64,000 bases of DNA from Sulfuricella denitrificans skB26 (GTDB taxonomy: Bacteria; Pseudomonadota; Gammaproteobacteria; Burkholderiales; Sulfuricellaceae), in NCBI RefSeq assembly GCF_000297055.2, contig NC_022357.1:62001-126000 (forward strand), read 5' to 3'. The notes under the pieces are model-generated. The model did not search any database, was not told the origin of the DNA, and saw only the letters and a list, made by a program, of their open reading frames with translations. Shown here in pieces: positions 1 to 11,997 of the stretch. Each line of letters starts with the position of its first letter. Position 1 is the stretch's first letter. Both the position numbers and the translations under genes were made by a program.

Positions 1-2
1 GC

Positions 3-1043
3 TACTGCCTGGGCACTCGGCGGCTTTACGATCTGATCGACGGCAACCCCCTGTTTTCCTTCCAGGCTATCGAGCGCGTCAGCGCAGTCGGTACCATTGC
101 CTTGCAGCACAAGATGGTTTCAGTGAATCAGGTCTGCTCGGTTGACCTGACCGGGCAGATTTGCACTGACCAGTTTGCTGGCCAGTTTTGCGGCGGGGTG
201 TCGACGCAGGCGGAATTTATTCGGGGCGCGGCCCTGTCGCCCGGCGGTAAGCCCGTCGTCTGTCTGACCTCTACGTCGGAGGACGGCAAGGTGTCGCGCA
301 TCCGTCCGTTGCTGCTGGGGGGCGAGGGCGTGACCATTGCGCGGTCTGACGTACACTATGTGGTGACCGAGTATGGAGTTGCCTACCTGTTTGGCAAGTC
401 GATTCGCGAAAGGGCGCTCGCGCTGATTCGGATCGCCCATCCGGATTTCCGCTCCAAGCTGCTGAAAGAGGCCAGGAAGCTAGGTTATGTCGAGAAAGGG
501 CTGTCGCTCAAGAAGGCCGCCGCGGTTTCGGACAGGGAGGAGCGGCGCCTGCTCCTGAGGGACCAGAAGACGGTGCTGATACGTCCGACCCGGGCAGGCG
601 ATACGACGGCTTTGCAGGGTTTTTTCCGGAGCATGAGCAAGGAAGATCGTTACACGCGTTTTTTCCGGCGCCTGAGCCATCTTTCCGATGCCGAGGCGCA
701 GCGCCTGTGCCATGTCGACCAGGATAGCGAGGTGGCTTTCCTGGTGCTGTATGGCGAGAAAGGAAAGGAAGCTATTATCGGCAGCGCATTTTACTTTGTG
801 AACCCATCCGCCAATATGGCGGAGGTCGCCTATATGGTGGCGCCGGGATGGCAGGGTAAGGGAATCGGCACCGCCATGCAGCTCAGGCTCATGGAGCATG
901 CCAAGAAGCGCGGTTTGCGGGGCTTCACCGCCGAAATTCAGGCCTATAACGCCAACATGATCAACCTTGCGAAGCGGGCCTGCGACGATATCAGCATCGA
1001 GCGGCATGGCGACACACACGAAGTGACTATGTTATTCGAGTAG
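3..1043 (+). CDS. Acetyl-CoA hydrolase/transferase with C-terminal GNAT domain (5' partial)
   Basis: The frame is open to the left window edge, so the true start lies outside. The first ~150 residues match the C-terminal half of the acetyl-CoA hydrolase/CoA-transferase family: VDLTGQI, a Gly-rich segment, FIRGAALSPGGKP, then HYVVTEYGVAYLFGKS and IAHPDFR. From about base 560 the protein continues into a GNAT acetyltransferase domain with the acetyl-CoA loop seen as PGWQGKGIGTAMQ. Fusions of these two domains are known and are thought to combine CoA-ester handling with protein or small-molecule acetylation; the substrate cannot be read here. It converges on phosphoribulokinase across a shared terminator. 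Confidence 0.85.
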   Translation, partial: YCLGTRRLYDLIDGNPLFSFQAIERVSAVGTIALQHKMVSVNQVCSVDLTGQICTDQFAGQFCGGVSTQAEFIRGAALSPGGKPVVCLTSTSEDGKVSRIRPLLLGGEGVTIARSDVHYVVTEYGVAYLFGKSIRERALALIRIAHPDFRSKLLKEARKLGYVEKGLSLKKAAAVSDREERRLLLRDQKTVLIRPTRAGDTTALQGFFRSMSKEDRYTRFFRRLSHLSDAEAQRLCHVDQDSEVAFLVLYGEKGKEAIIGSAFYFVNPSANMAEVAYMVAPGWQGKGIGTAMQLRLMEHAKKRGLRGFTAEIQAYNANMINLAKRACDDISIERHGDTHEVTMLFE

Positions 1044-1061
1044 GATAGGAGTTTCAGGCAC

Positions 1062-1092
1062 AAAAAAAGCCGGGAAACTCCCGGCTTTTTTT
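1062..1092. terminator. Bidirectional intrinsic terminator
   Basis: A-tract, GCCGGGA stem, AAAC-type loop, TCCCGGC stem, T-tract. The hairpin is symmetric with A-run and T-run on either side, so it can end transcription of both convergent genes. Confidence 0.9.
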
Positions 1093-1108
1093 GTTTCAGG
1101 TGCAGAGT

Positions 1109-2011
1109 TTATTTCTTGCTCTTTTTCTTGGCTTCCATCATATCGTGGATCATCGGGGCGAGAACCACTTCCATCGCGAAGCCCATTTTGCCGCCTGGCA
1201 CTACCAGAGTGTTGCGGCGCGACATGAATGAGTCGTGGATCATGCTTTGCAGATAAGGAAAATCGATCCCCTTAGGGTCCTTGAACCGGATCACTACAAA
1301 GCTTTCGTCGGGCGTCGGAATGTCACGGGCGATGAAAGGGTTGGAGGTGTCCACGGTCGGCACGCGCTGGAAGTTGACGTCGGTGCGCGAGAACTGTGGA
1401 GTAATGTAGTTGATGTAGTCAGGCATGCGGCGCAGGATGGTTTCTACCGTGGCTTCGGCCGTGTAGCCGCGCTCCTTGGCGTCGCGATGGATTTTCTGGA
1501 TCCATTCCAGGTTGACGATCGGTACCACGCCGACACCTAGATCCACATATTTGGATGCATCCGTTTTGCCGTTCGCTGCCAAGCCGTGCAGGCCTTCGTA
1601 GAACAGGATATCAGTGCCGCCGGGGATGTCTTCCCATGGTGTGAATTCGCCGGCACCCAGCTTGGTTTTCAGCTTCAGACGGGTATTGTGTGACTCGGCT
1701 TCATCGGCGTTGTGCAGGTAGTAGCGTTTCTTGCCGCTGCCGGTTTCGCCGTAGCTCTTGAATAAAGCTTCGATTTTGTCGAAGTGATTGGCTTCCGGAC
1801 CGAAATGGCTGAAATGGTTATTGCCCTGGGCTTCGGCCTTGCTTACCGCTTCCTTGAATTGAGCACGGTTCAGCGAGTGGAAGCTGTCGCCTTCCACTAC
1901 GGCCGCCAAGATGTTTTCCCGGAGGAAAATGTGTTCGAATGCAACCTTGACGGTGGTTGTGCCGGCACCGGACGAACCGGTAACCGCAATTACTGGGTGC
2001 TTCTTGGACAT
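1109..2011 (-). CDS. prk: Phosphoribulokinase
   Basis: Phosphorylates ribulose 5-phosphate with ATP to ribulose 1,5-bisphosphate, the acceptor for RuBisCO. The 300-residue length fits the short bacterial class. The P-loop GSSGAGTTT is at residues 12-20, and family blocks FYEGLHG, NLEWIQKIHRD, VDTSNPFI and GIDFPYL follow in order. The ATG at 2011 has a good GGGAGGAAA ribosome site 7 bases upstream. No RuBisCO or other Calvin-cycle gene is present in the window, so autotrophy is inferred from this gene alone; the PrkB branch of non-autotrophs is similar in sequence and not excluded. Its promoter region is shared, head to head, with leuS. Confidence 0.93.
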   Translation of the reverse strand: MSKKHPVIAVTGSSGAGTTTVKVAFEHIFLRENILAAVVEGDSFHSLNRAQFKEAVSKAEAQGNNHFSHFGPEANHFDKIEALFKSYGETGSGKKRYYLHNADEAESHNTRLKLKTKLGAGEFTPWEDIPGGTDILFYEGLHGLAANGKTDASKYVDLGVGVVPIVNLEWIQKIHRDAKERGYTAEATVETILRRMPDYINYITPQFSRTDVNFQRVPTVDTSNPFIARDIPTPDESFVVIRFKDPKGIDFPYLQSMIHDSFMSRRNTLVVPGGKMGFAMEVVLAPMIHDMMEAKKKSKK

Positions 2012-2056
2012 CTGGCTTTCCTCCCGCTGCTTAAGTCATTAATTACGAATGGGTCG

Positions 2057-2086
2057 AGTATAATCTGGCGCTGCCGCTTTTGTCAC
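2057..2086 (-). promoter_or_regulatory. Candidate sigma70 promoter of prk
   Basis: On the minus strand, GTGACA (2086-2081) and TATACT (2062-2057) are 18 bases apart and lie about 45 bases before the prk start. Prediction by eye only. Confidence 0.45.
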
Positions 2087-2231
2087 TATGCGGGGCATTC
2101 GATTCTTGAATGGAGGGATAAAAGATGCCTTGTCGACGCACCTTACCTCAACTCTCCCGCAAGCGGGAACGGGTGCACTGGTAAAGGGCGCTTGTTTTGA
2201 TATGGCGTAAACCGAGCCTGCCGTTCGCGGG

Positions 2232-4753
<2,522 letters not shown>

Positions 4754-4766
4754 ACAAAGGAAACCG

Positions 4767-5270
4767 ATGCGGAATGTGCTGACCGGATTCATCCTGACCC
4801 TGCTGCTAGCCGCTTGCGGCTTTCAGTTGCGCGGCGTGGCGACTCTGCCGTTCGAGTCCCTGTATGTGGATGGCAGCGGCAATCCTGCGCTGGCGGCGGA
4901 GATCGGCCGGGCGATCAGCTCCGGGACGCAGACCAAGCTAACCGACAAGGCTGAAGACGCGCAGGCGGTGTTGCAGGTCCAGGGGGCCACAATTGAAAAG
5001 CGAATTCTAGCGCTGAGTGGTGCCGGGCGGGTAAGGGAATACGAATTGATTTATCGCGTGGGCTTTCGCTTGACGGACAAGGAGGGGCGTAACTTGATCA
5101 CTCCCCAGCCAATCGAAATGAGGCGCGCCATGCTCTGGGACGATGCGCTGGTTCTGGCGAAGCAGGGAGAAGAGGCGCTGCTCTATGCCGATATGCAAAA
5201 AGATGTAATTGGCCAACTGATGCGGCGTCTAGCGAAGGCCAAGCCGCAATTTGCGGATGTCACGCCTTAA
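4767..5270 (+). CDS. lptE: LPS-assembly lipoprotein LptE
   Basis: Outer-membrane lipoprotein that plugs the LptD barrel and helps insert lipopolysaccharide. The ATG at 4767 follows AAAGGA and starts a signal peptide with lipobox LLAAC, then GFQLRG, the usual LptE N-terminus. 167 residues is normal. The gene order leuS-lptE-holA is classic in proteobacteria. Its 3' end overlaps the start of holA by 14 bases. Confidence 0.92.
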   Translation: MRNVLTGFILTLLLAACGFQLRGVATLPFESLYVDGSGNPALAAEIGRAISSGTQTKLTDKAEDAQAVLQVQGATIEKRILALSGAGRVREYELIYRVGFRLTDKEGRNLITPQPIEMRRAMLWDDALVLAKQGEEALLYADMQKDVIGQLMRRLAKAKPQFADVTP

Positions 5271-6264
5271 CGCGGATCAGCTGGGGGCGCATTTGCAGCG
5301 CAGCCTCGCGCCGCTGTACCTGATCTACGGCGATGAGCCGTTGCTGGCGCTGGAGGCTGCCGATGCGATCCGCGCCAAAGCCCGACAGGAGGGCTATGTC
5401 GAGCGCGAGGTGTTTACGGTTGAGCCCGGCTTCAGCTGGCAAAATCTGCTGACGAGCGGCAACAGTCTGTCGCTATTCGCGACCAGGCGTATCATTGAAA
5501 TTCGCATCCCCACCGGCAAGCCGGGCACGGAGGGTGGTCAGGCGCTGCAGGATTATTGCGCGCGGTTGCCGGATGACACTATCACCGTGGTAACTTGCCC
5601 CAAGCTTGATAAGCAGGCGCAGGCGACGAAATGGTTCAAGGCGCTGGAGCAGGCCGGCACGGCGATACCGGTTTATCCGGTGGAGCGGGCGCGACTGCCG
5701 CAATGGATCGGGTTGCGGCTGGCGGCACAGAAACAGCGTGCCGACACGACGACCTTGCAGTTTCTGGCAGACCGCGTCGAGGGCAACCTTTTGGCGGCAT
5801 ACCAGGAAATCCAGAAGCTCGGGTTGTTGTTCCCCGAAGGCCCGCTGTTGTTTGACCCGGTTCGCGAAGCGGTGCTGGATGTCTCGCGCTATGATGTGTT
5901 TAACCTCTCCGATGCTATGCTGGCAGGAGATGTCGTCCGTCTGGTGCGGATTCTGGAAGGGCTGAAGGGCGAGGGTGTGGCGCCAACGCTGGCGCTGTGG
6001 GCGCTGACCCAGGAAATCCGCACCTTGGCAAAATTAAAGCAGGGTCAGCGCAAGGGCGCCGCCCTGCCACAGCTGTTCCGCGAGGCGCGGGTATGGGAAT
6101 CCCGTCAAGGTTTGGTGCAGCGCGCACTGGGTCGGCTGAGCGAAACTCGGCTGGTGGCGGGGTTGAAGCAGGCCGCGGCGCTGGACCGAATGATCAAGGG
6201 TCTGGCACGCGGCGACGTGTGGGACGAGCTAATGCAATTGGGGCTGGGGATAGCCCGGACTTGA
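5257..6264 (+). CDS. holA: DNA polymerase III delta subunit
   Basis: Opens the sliding clamp as part of the clamp-loader complex. Start taken at ATG 5257 (335 aa); a TTG two codons earlier is also possible. N-terminal [12 protein letters not shown] and the middle block [13 protein letters not shown] are typical of HolA. No strong ribosome site is visible, consistent with translational coupling to lptE, whose stop lies inside this gene. Confidence 0.93.
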   Translation: MSRLNADQLGAHLQRSLAPLYLIYGDEPLLALEAADAIRAKARQEGYVEREVFTVEPGFSWQNLLTSGNSLSLFATRRIIEIRIPTGKPGTEGGQALQDYCARLPDDTITVVTCPKLDKQAQATKWFKALEQAGTAIPVYPVERARLPQWIGLRLAAQKQRADTTTLQFLADRVEGNLLAAYQEIQKLGLLFPEGPLLFDPVREAVLDVSRYDVFNLSDAMLAGDVVRLVRILEGLKGEGVAPTLALWALTQEIRTLAKLKQGQRKGAALPQLFREARVWESRQGLVQRALGRLSETRLVAGLKQAAALDRMIKGLARGDVWDELMQLGLGIART

Positions 6265-6283
6265 ATCGGAAAAGGGTGTGAAC

Positions 6284-7540
6284 ATGGACATCAAAGCTTA
6301 CATGCAAACTGTCGGTCAGCAGGCGCGCGCGGCTTCCCGCCTGATGGCGAAGGCCGACACCAATGCCAAGAACAAGGCGCTGACGTCGATGGCTGCGGCG
6401 ATCCAGCGCGATGCCGCCAAGCTGATTGAGGCGAATGCCAAGGACCTGGCCGAAGCTCGCGAGGCCGGCCTGGAAGAAGCGTTGCTCGACCGCCTGGCCC
6501 TGACCGAAAAAGGCGTTGCCGGCATGGCGGAGGGGCTGTTGCAGATTGCCGCCTTGCCCGATCCGGTGGGGGAAATCACTGGCCTCAACTACCGTCCTTC
6601 CGGTATCCAGGTGGGCAAGATGCGCGTTCCACTGGGCGTGATCGGGATCATCTACGAGGCCCGCCCCAACGTCACGGCGGATGCCGCCGGGCTGTGCCTG
6701 AAATCCGGTAATGCGGCGATCCTGCGCGGCGGTTCGGAAGCAATTCACTCCAACCAGGCGATCGCCGCCTGTGTGCGCGAAGGGCTGGCAGCTGCCGGTT
6801 TGCCGCCGACGGCGGTGCAGGTGATAGAAACTACCGATCGCGCCGCAGTGGGCGAGTTGATCACCATGAAGGAATTCGTCGACGTGATCGTGCCGCGCGG
6901 CGGCAAGGGGTTGATTGAGCGCCTGATCGCCGAGGCGCGCATCCCGGTGATCAAGCACCTGCATGGCGTTTGCCATGTCTATATCGACGACAAGGCGGAT
7001 TTGGACAAGGCGATCCGGATCGCCGACAACGCCAAGACCAGCCGCTACGGCACCTGCAACACGATGGAAACCCTGCTGGTGGCGGAAGGTGTGGCAGTGA
7101 CGGTGCTGCCACCGCTGTGCAAGATCTATCTGGACAAGGGCGTGGAGCTGCGCGGCTGTCCGGCTTCGCGCGCGATCATTCCGCAGATGAAGGAAGCCAC
7201 CGAGGAAGACTGGCACACTGAATACCTCGCTCCTATCCTTTCGGTGCGGGTGGTGAAGGACATCGATGAGGCGATCGAGCACATCAACACCTACAGCTCG
7301 CAGCACACCGAGTCTATCGTTACCGAGGACTACAGCCGGGCGCGCCGTTTCCTGCGCGAAGTGGATTCCAGCTCGGTGATGGTAAACGCCTCGACCCGTT
7401 TCGCTGACGGTTTCGAATACGGGCTGGGAGCGGAAATCGGCATCTCCACCGACAAGATACATGCACGCGGCCCGGTCGGGCTGGAAGGCTTGACCAGCCA
7501 GAAATTCATCGTTCTGGGTGATGGCCACGTTCGTGGCTAG
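6284..7540 (+). CDS. proA: Gamma-glutamyl phosphate reductase
   Basis: NADPH-dependent reduction of gamma-glutamyl phosphate to glutamate semialdehyde, second step of proline synthesis. ATG 6284 is preferred over a GTG two codons upstream because GGAAAAGGG lies 7 bases before it. Shows the aldehyde-dehydrogenase fold blocks [20 protein letters not shown] and the catalytic Cys in [13 protein letters not shown]. 418 aa, full length. The next proline enzyme, proC, is at 18.6-19.4 kb and is frameshifted. Confidence 0.96.
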   Translation: MDIKAYMQTVGQQARAASRLMAKADTNAKNKALTSMAAAIQRDAAKLIEANAKDLAEAREAGLEEALLDRLALTEKGVAGMAEGLLQIAALPDPVGEITGLNYRPSGIQVGKMRVPLGVIGIIYEARPNVTADAAGLCLKSGNAAILRGGSEAIHSNQAIAACVREGLAAAGLPPTAVQVIETTDRAAVGELITMKEFVDVIVPRGGKGLIERLIAEARIPVIKHLHGVCHVYIDDKADLDKAIRIADNAKTSRYGTCNTMETLLVAEGVAVTVLPPLCKIYLDKGVELRGCPASRAIIPQMKEATEEDWHTEYLAPILSVRVVKDIDEAIEHINTYSSQHTESIVTEDYSRARRFLREVDSSSVMVNASTRFADGFEYGLGAEIGISTDKIHARGPVGLEGLTSQKFIVLGDGHVRG

Positions 7541-7568
7541 TTAACAGATTTTTACTAAGGAGGGCGGT

Positions 7569-7847
7569 ATGACGATCAACATTCCAGAAACTCCAGCCGG
7601 ATATGACCAAACCCGGATTATCGAACGACCGGATGGTTTTTACTGGCAGGACAAGGAAACCGACAAAGTGTTCGGGCCATTCCCGACGCTACTGGATGCG
7701 GTGCAGGACATGGAATATAGCGCCGACTCCGATTACGAGCCCGGCGAATCGCTGGCGGAAGTGGAGGCGGAAATCGGTATTGCGGACTGGAATGACCCCG
7801 ACACCGGCCTGCCAGCTGAGGAAACTCATCACCTTGAAGATCACTGA
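7569..7847 (+). CDS. Small acidic conserved hypothetical protein
   Basis: 92 residues, very acidic in the C-terminal half (many Glu and Asp), with an aromatic GFYWQDKETDKVFGPFPT segment. A strong AAGGAGG ribosome site 6 bases before the ATG and tight placement between proA and nadD support a real gene. No family recognised. The stop is followed at once by a heptamer inverted-repeat element. Confidence 0.8.
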   Translation: MTINIPETPAGYDQTRIIERPDGFYWQDKETDKVFGPFPTLLDAVQDMEYSADSDYEPGESLAEVEAEIGIADWNDPDTGLPAEETHHLEDH

Positions 7848-7849
7848 TA

Positions 7850-7949
7850 GGTGAGGGGTGAGAAAGTGAGGGGTGAGGCAGACAGTCAAAAACGGTGCTG
7901 CGGAGGGGGGTTGTCTTTCCGCCTCTCTCCTCACCCCTTACGCCTCACC
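7850..7949. repeat. Heptamer inverted-repeat element (GTGAGGG family)
   Basis: Left arm 7850-7878 is made of GTGAGGG-like 7-base units; right arm 7924-7949 is the inverse (CTCACCC-like units); about 45 bases lie between, with AGACA/TGTCT pairing inside. Fills the gap between the 92-aa gene and nadD and ends two bases before the nadD ATG. Confidence 0.9.
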
Positions 7950-7951
7950 AG

Positions 7952-8623
7952 ATGACATTCCCTATCGGCATACTTGGCGGCACGTTCGACCCCCTGCATT
8001 TTGGCCATCTGCGGCTGGCGCAGGAGCTGGCGGAAGGACTGGCTCTGAGCGAGGTTCGCTTCATTCCGGCGGGGCTGCCTCCACATCGCGCCCAGCCCTT
8101 TGCCTCGCCGCAACAACGGCTGGAAATGGCGCGTCTGGGCATTGCAGGCAACCCGTTATTCTCGCTCGACGAGCGGGAAGTCTTCAAGCCAACCCCATGC
8201 TTTACGGTGGAAACCCTGTTGGAGTTGCGCCGGGAGCTGGGCGCGATGCAGTCGCTGTGCCTGTTCATGGGCGCGGACGCTTTCCTCGGCCTGGCTGCCT
8301 GGCATCGCTGGCGCGAACTGTTCGATCTGGCCCATATCGTGGTGGCACAACGTCCGGGTGTGGACGGCATAACCCGGGCCGCCGCAACCCTGCCTGCCGA
8401 GTTGCTGAATGAACTCAACCGGCGCCTGACCCATGAGCCGGAAGCCTTGCGTGATGAGCTCTCTGGCGCAATTCTGGTTCATCCGGTCACGGCGCTCGAT
8501 ATTTCCGCCACACAAATTCGCAGCGAGCTCACCGCCGGCCACAGTCCGCGTTATTTGCTCCCCGACGCGGTTCTCGATTATATTCAGACAAACGGACTTT
8601 ATAAGGACATTAATGGAACCTGA
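7952..8623 (+). CDS. nadD: Nicotinate-mononucleotide adenylyltransferase
   Basis: Makes nicotinate adenine dinucleotide from NaMN and ATP, on the NAD pathway. GGTFDPLHFGH at residues 9-19 is the nucleotidyltransferase signature, and ISATQIR near the C-terminus is the second one. 223 aa. The ATG at 7952 has no Shine-Dalgarno sequence because the right arm of a heptamer element abuts it; the same frame is open back to a GTG at 7895 through the arm, so a longer form (extra S-S-P-L-T-P-H-Q) is possible. Confidence 0.94.
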   Translation: MTFPIGILGGTFDPLHFGHLRLAQELAEGLALSEVRFIPAGLPPHRAQPFASPQQRLEMARLGIAGNPLFSLDEREVFKPTPCFTVETLLELRRELGAMQSLCLFMGADAFLGLAAWHRWRELFDLAHIVVAQRPGVDGITRAAATLPAELLNELNRRLTHEPEALRDELSGAILVHPVTALDISATQIRSELTAGHSPRYLLPDAVLDYIQTNGLYKDINGT

Positions 8624-8981
8624 AGCGATGAAACAAGCGGTAATTTCCGCGCTGGAGGACATCAAGGCGCGCGATATCGCGGTAATGGATGTACGCAAGC
8701 TCACCAGCATGACCGATTTCATGATCGTAGCCAGCGCCGATTCCAACCGTCAGACCCGGGCCCTGGCCGATAACGTTCAGAAAAAGCTCAAGGAAGCCGG
8801 TGCGCATGTGCAGGGCGTGGAGGGATTGGAAACCGGCGAGTGGGTATTGGTCGACCTCGGGTCGGTGATCGTTCACATCATGCAGCCCACGATACGGGAA
8901 TATTACAATCTCGAGCAATTGTGGGGTGGGCCGCCGATGAGCAAGAAACCGAAATTGGCGGAACCCACAGCTCATCCGTGA
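8613..8981 (+). CDS. rsfS: Ribosomal silencing factor RsfS
   Basis: Binds uL14 and blocks subunit joining in starvation. 122 aa from ATG 8613, preceded by AAGGA at good spacing; overlaps the end of nadD. Conserved [20 protein letters not shown] and [16 protein letters not shown] are diagnostic. A second ATG 15 bases later is an alternative start. Confidence 0.95.
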   Translation: MEPEAMKQAVISALEDIKARDIAVMDVRKLTSMTDFMIVASADSNRQTRALADNVQKKLKEAGAHVQGVEGLETGEWVLVDLGSVIVHIMQPTIREYYNLEQLWGGPPMSKKPKLAEPTAHP

Positions 8982-9448
8982 AACTGTTGATTATGGCGGT
9001 TGGCCACAAGATGCCCGCCTGGGTGAATGAAGGTTTCGGGGAGTACACCAAGCGCATGCCGCGCGAGTCCCGTATCGAACTGGCCGAGATCAAACCGGAA
9101 AAGCGGGCTGGGGGAAAAACCCGGGAACAGGTTCACGAGGCAGAACGGAGCCGCATCGAGGCCGCCCTGCCTGCCGATTGCGTGCGAGTCGTGCTGGATG
9201 AGCATGGCAAGGACTGGAGCACCCTGGAGCTTGCCGATGAGTTGAAAGACTGGATGCGTGGCGGGCGCGATGTGGCTTTCGTCATCGGAGGTGCGGATGG
9301 CTTGCATCCGGAGGTGAAGCGCCAAGCCAGCCGGCTCTGGTCCCTGTCCCGCTTGACGCTGCCCCATGGTCTGGTACGGGTAGTTCTGGCAGAACAGCTG
9401 TATCGCGCCGTGACCGTAATCCAGAATCACCCCTATCATCGGGAGTAA
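8978..9448 (+). CDS. rlmH: 23S rRNA (pseudouridine1915-N3)-methyltransferase
   Basis: SPOUT methyltransferase acting on helix 69 of 23S rRNA in the 70S ribosome. The GTG at 8978 shares a GTGA overlap with the rsfS stop; 156 aa. Conserved [17 protein letters not shown] and the C-terminal NHPYHRE are visible. rsfS-rlmH is a standard pair. Confidence 0.96.
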   Translation: MKLLIMAVGHKMPAWVNEGFGEYTKRMPRESRIELAEIKPEKRAGGKTREQVHEAERSRIEAALPADCVRVVLDEHGKDWSTLELADELKDWMRGGRDVAFVIGGADGLHPEVKRQASRLWSLSRLTLPHGLVRVVLAEQLYRAVTVIQNHPYHRE

Positions 9449-9452
9449 TGGT

Positions 9453-10070
9453 TTGATTTTAGACAAAAAAATTTACTTGGCATCGCGTTCGCCACGCCGG
9501 CGAGAGTTGCTCGCGCAAATCGGCGTCGGTTTCGAATTGTTGCTGCTTCGGGATGACCCGTCGCGTGGCAACGATTTGGACGAGAGCCCCTTGCCCGGCG
9601 AGAACCCGCATGATTACGTGCTGCGGGTCAGCCACGCCAAGGCCGAGGCCGGTTGGCAGCGCGTGCAGCAGCGCAGGCTGCCGCATTTTCCCGTGCTGGC
9701 GGCAGATACTGCGGTGGTGTTGAACGACAGGATCATGGGCAAACCCGCGAACCGGGACGAGGCCATGGAGATGTTGCTGGCGTTGTCGGGAAAAAGACAT
9801 GAAGTACTCACTGCCGTGGCGGTGGCGAATGCAGGGAGAATCGAGCAAAAACTGTCAGCCACTATCGTACAATTCGGCAAACTGACCGATCATGCCGTTC
9901 GTCGTTATGCCATGACCGGTGAATCGCTCGACAAGGCTGGGGCTTACGCGATTCAGGGACATGCGGCGGCGTTCATCGAGAAAATCGAGGGCAGTTACTC
10001 CGGCGTGATGGGGCTGCCGCTATACGAAACGACAGAGCTGCTGGCAGGGTTCGGCATTGAAGTTTTGTAA
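9453..10070 (+). CDS. maf: Maf-type nucleoside triphosphate pyrophosphatase
   Basis: Hydrolyses non-canonical or excess nucleoside triphosphates. TTG start at 9453 with GGGAG 7 bases upstream; 205 aa. LASRSPRRRELL at the N-terminus and LAADTAVVLND, GKPAN and GYSGVMGLPL-like blocks (GSYSGVMGLPLYE) match Maf. Placed 4 bases after rlmH in the same operon. Confidence 0.94.
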   Translation: MILDKKIYLASRSPRRRELLAQIGVGFELLLLRDDPSRGNDLDESPLPGENPHDYVLRVSHAKAEAGWQRVQQRRLPHFPVLAADTAVVLNDRIMGKPANRDEAMEMLLALSGKRHEVLTAVAVANAGRIEQKLSATIVQFGKLTDHAVRRYAMTGESLDKAGAYAIQGHAAAFIEKIEGSYSGVMGLPLYETTELLAGFGIEVL

Positions 10071-10086
10071 ATCTGAAAGCAGTACA

Positions 10087-10240
10087 AATGGCGGAGGTCG
10101 CGGAGGAAACAGGGTAAGCAGAGATGAGCGGTTTTATCGCCCAACTCGAAAAAGCGATAAACTTAAGCCGAATGTCCCTGCTGGTGAGCGTGCAATGGCG
10201 TGCCCTTTTCTGAATTCCTTCGCACCCTCTGCGGTTCCAT
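10087..10240. repeat. Decayed CGCAGAGG-type inverted repeat
   Basis: A GGCGGAGGTCGCGGAGGAA block at 10090-10108 is an imperfect inverse of the CACCCTCTGCGGTT block at 10223-10236. It resembles the clear element at 19416-19495 but with more mismatches and a longer spacer. It fills the maf-rng gap. Confidence 0.45.
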
Positions 10241-10260
10241 GAGTTTTTCCAAGAAAAAAT

Positions 10261-11712
10261 ATGAGTGAAGAAATTTTAATCAATGTCACCCCGCAGGAAA
10301 CCCGGGTGGCAGTCATGCAACAGGGTGTGGTGCAGGAAATCCATATCGAGCGCATGAGCAGTCGCGGTCTTGTCGGCAACATCTACGTTGGCCGGGTGTG
10401 CCGAGTACTGCCGGGGATGCAGTCCGCATTCGTCGAAATCGGTCTGGATCGCGCCGCTTTTCTGCATGTGGCGGACATCTGGCAGGAGCGCCAGGATGTG
10501 GAAACCCGGCTGATTGAGAGGATATTGCACGAGGGACAGACCCTGCTAGTGCAAGTGATCAAGGATCCCATCAGCACCAAGGGCGCACGCCTTTCCACCC
10601 AGATCAGCATCGCCGGACGCTTCCTGGTGTTTTTGCCGCAGGAGACGCACATCGGCATCTCCCAGCGCATCGAGGACGAAGCCGAGCGTGAACTGCTGCG
10701 CGAAAAGTTGCAGCATCTATTGCAACCCGACGCAGGCGGTGGTTTCATCATCCGCACTATGGCGGAAGCGGCCTCCGGCAGCGAGCTTGAGGCCGATGTC
10801 GAGTACCTGCGCAAGCAGTGGCGCGATATCAACGACAAAGCCAAGAGCGCCAAGCCGACCACTATGCTCTACCATGACCTGAATCTTTCTCTGCGGGTGC
10901 TACGCGATTTCGTCAATGAAGAAACCATCCGAATTCGGGTGGATTCGCGTGAGACCTTCCAGAAAATGCAGGGTTTCGCCCTCGAGTACACCAGTAACGT
11001 CGTCGGCCTGCTCGAACATTATGCCGGTGAGCGACCGCTGTTCGATCTGCATGGCGTGGAAAACGAGATCGAGAAAGCGCTGGCGCGGCGCGTCGACCTG
11101 AAGTCGGGCGGCTACCTGATTATCGACCAGACCGAGGCATTGACCACGGTGGACGTGAACACCGGCGGCTTCGTCGGCGGACGTAATTTCGACGACACAA
11201 TTTTCAAAACCAACCTCGAAGCGGCGCAGGCGATCGCCCGGCAGTTGCGGCTAAGAAACCTCGGCGGCATCATCATCGTGGATTTTATCGATATGGACAA
11301 CGAGGAGCACAAGACCGCCGTCCTTGCCGAGTTCAAGAAGACGTTGGCGAAAGACCGTACGCGCATGACAGTAAACGGTTTCTCAGCGCTTGGCCTGGTG
11401 GAGATGACGCGCAAACGCACCCGCGAGAGCCTGGCCCACATCCTGTGCGAGCCCTGCTCCACCTGTCAGGGGCGAGGTGTTCTGAAGACGGCGCAGACAG
11501 TGTGCTACGACATTCTGCGCGAGCTAGTGCGTGAGGCGCGCCAGTTCAGTTCGCGCGAGTTTCGCATACTCGCTTCCCAGCAGGTGATCGACTTGTTTCT
11601 CGACGAGGAATCACAAAGCCTGGCGCAGTTGGGAGATTTTATCGGCAAGCCGATTTATCTTCAGGTGGAAAGTCAGTACAGCCAAGAGCAGTACGATATT
11701 GTGTTGATGTAG
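10261..11712 (+). CDS. rng: Ribonuclease G
   Basis: Endoribonuclease maturing the 16S rRNA 5' end and decaying some mRNAs. 483 aa, as expected for RNase G rather than RNase E. N-terminal S1 domain (GNIYVGRV...FVEIGLDRAAFLH), catalytic aspartates in VDVNTGGFVG and DFIDMDNEEH, and the zinc-link cysteines CEPCSTC. The last gene of the leuS-to-rng chain. Confidence 0.96.
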   Translation: MSEEILINVTPQETRVAVMQQGVVQEIHIERMSSRGLVGNIYVGRVCRVLPGMQSAFVEIGLDRAAFLHVADIWQERQDVETRLIERILHEGQTLLVQVIKDPISTKGARLSTQISIAGRFLVFLPQETHIGISQRIEDEAERELLREKLQHLLQPDAGGGFIIRTMAEAASGSELEADVEYLRKQWRDINDKAKSAKPTTMLYHDLNLSLRVLRDFVNEETIRIRVDSRETFQKMQGFALEYTSNVVGLLEHYAGERPLFDLHGVENEIEKALARRVDLKSGGYLIIDQTEALTTVDVNTGGFVGGRNFDDTIFKTNLEAAQAIARQLRLRNLGGIIIVDFIDMDNEEHKTAVLAEFKKTLAKDRTRMTVNGFSALGLVEMTRKRTRESLAHILCEPCSTCQGRGVLKTAQTVCYDILRELVREARQFSSREFRILASQQVIDLFLDEESQSLAQLGDFIGKPIYLQVESQYSQEQYDIVLM

Positions 11713-11861
11713 GGGAACCCCCCCACTTCCATCTTGCCAGATGAATATCTAATATGAACTGACACACCTCAATCTGTGCTGCCAAAATTAAAGTTTGTTA
11801 ATTCTGTTGAAATTCCCTCGATTATTTATTGCAAAACGCTGTTCTGTCTGATATTTTTATA

Positions 11862-11952
11862 GTAACCAAAAAAGGTAAACCCATCGAAAGGTGGGGGCGC
11901 AAAGTTTCCGGTCTAAGGGGCGAAAGCTCTACGATAGCGGGATTGCTGGGTG
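11862..11952 (+). promoter_or_regulatory. Cyclic-di-GMP-I (GEMM-I) riboswitch aptamer
   Basis: Matches the GEMM-I consensus part by part. GGTAAACC at 11874-11881; P2 stem CCCATC / GGTGGG (11880-11895) capped by a GAAA tetraloop (11886-11889); the hallmark CGCAAAG at 11898-11904; TCCGG at 11907-11911; an 11-nt-type tetraloop receptor formed by TCTAAG (11912-11917) and TACGA (11930-11934); a GGGGC-GAAA-GCTCT P3 tip; and ATAGCGGGATTGC closing. By alignment to the V. cholerae Vc2 aptamer, position 20 is G, which favours c-di-GMP over cyclic AMP-GMP. It lies about 115 bases before the DUF1631 start. Deviations: U for C in the GGCAAACC box and G for A before CGCAAAG. Confidence 0.88.
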
Positions 11953-11957
11953 AGCCA

Positions 11958-11997
11958 GACTGGCGCTTTCTGTCAGCCAGTCGTCGTTCCTTTTCGC
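11958..11997 (+). terminator. Possible riboswitch expression platform (hairpin plus T-rich tail)
   Basis: Perfect 7-bp stem GACTGGC (11958-11964) / GCCAGTC (11976-11982) followed by a T-rich GTTCCTTTT. Overlapping GCCAG/CTGGC copies at 11954-11964 and a GCTGG just upstream could pair instead, so alternative folds are possible. The U-tract is weak, so control of RNA stability or translation is also possible. Confidence 0.45.

Noticed and set aside
6194-7528. Minus-strand open frame opposite proA
   Set aside because: Shadow; proA has all family motifs.
11789-11796. TAAAGTTT, a perfect flagellar sigma28 -35 box before the riboswitch
   Set aside because: No GCCGATAA-like -10 at 11 bases; most likely chance in AT-rich DNA.
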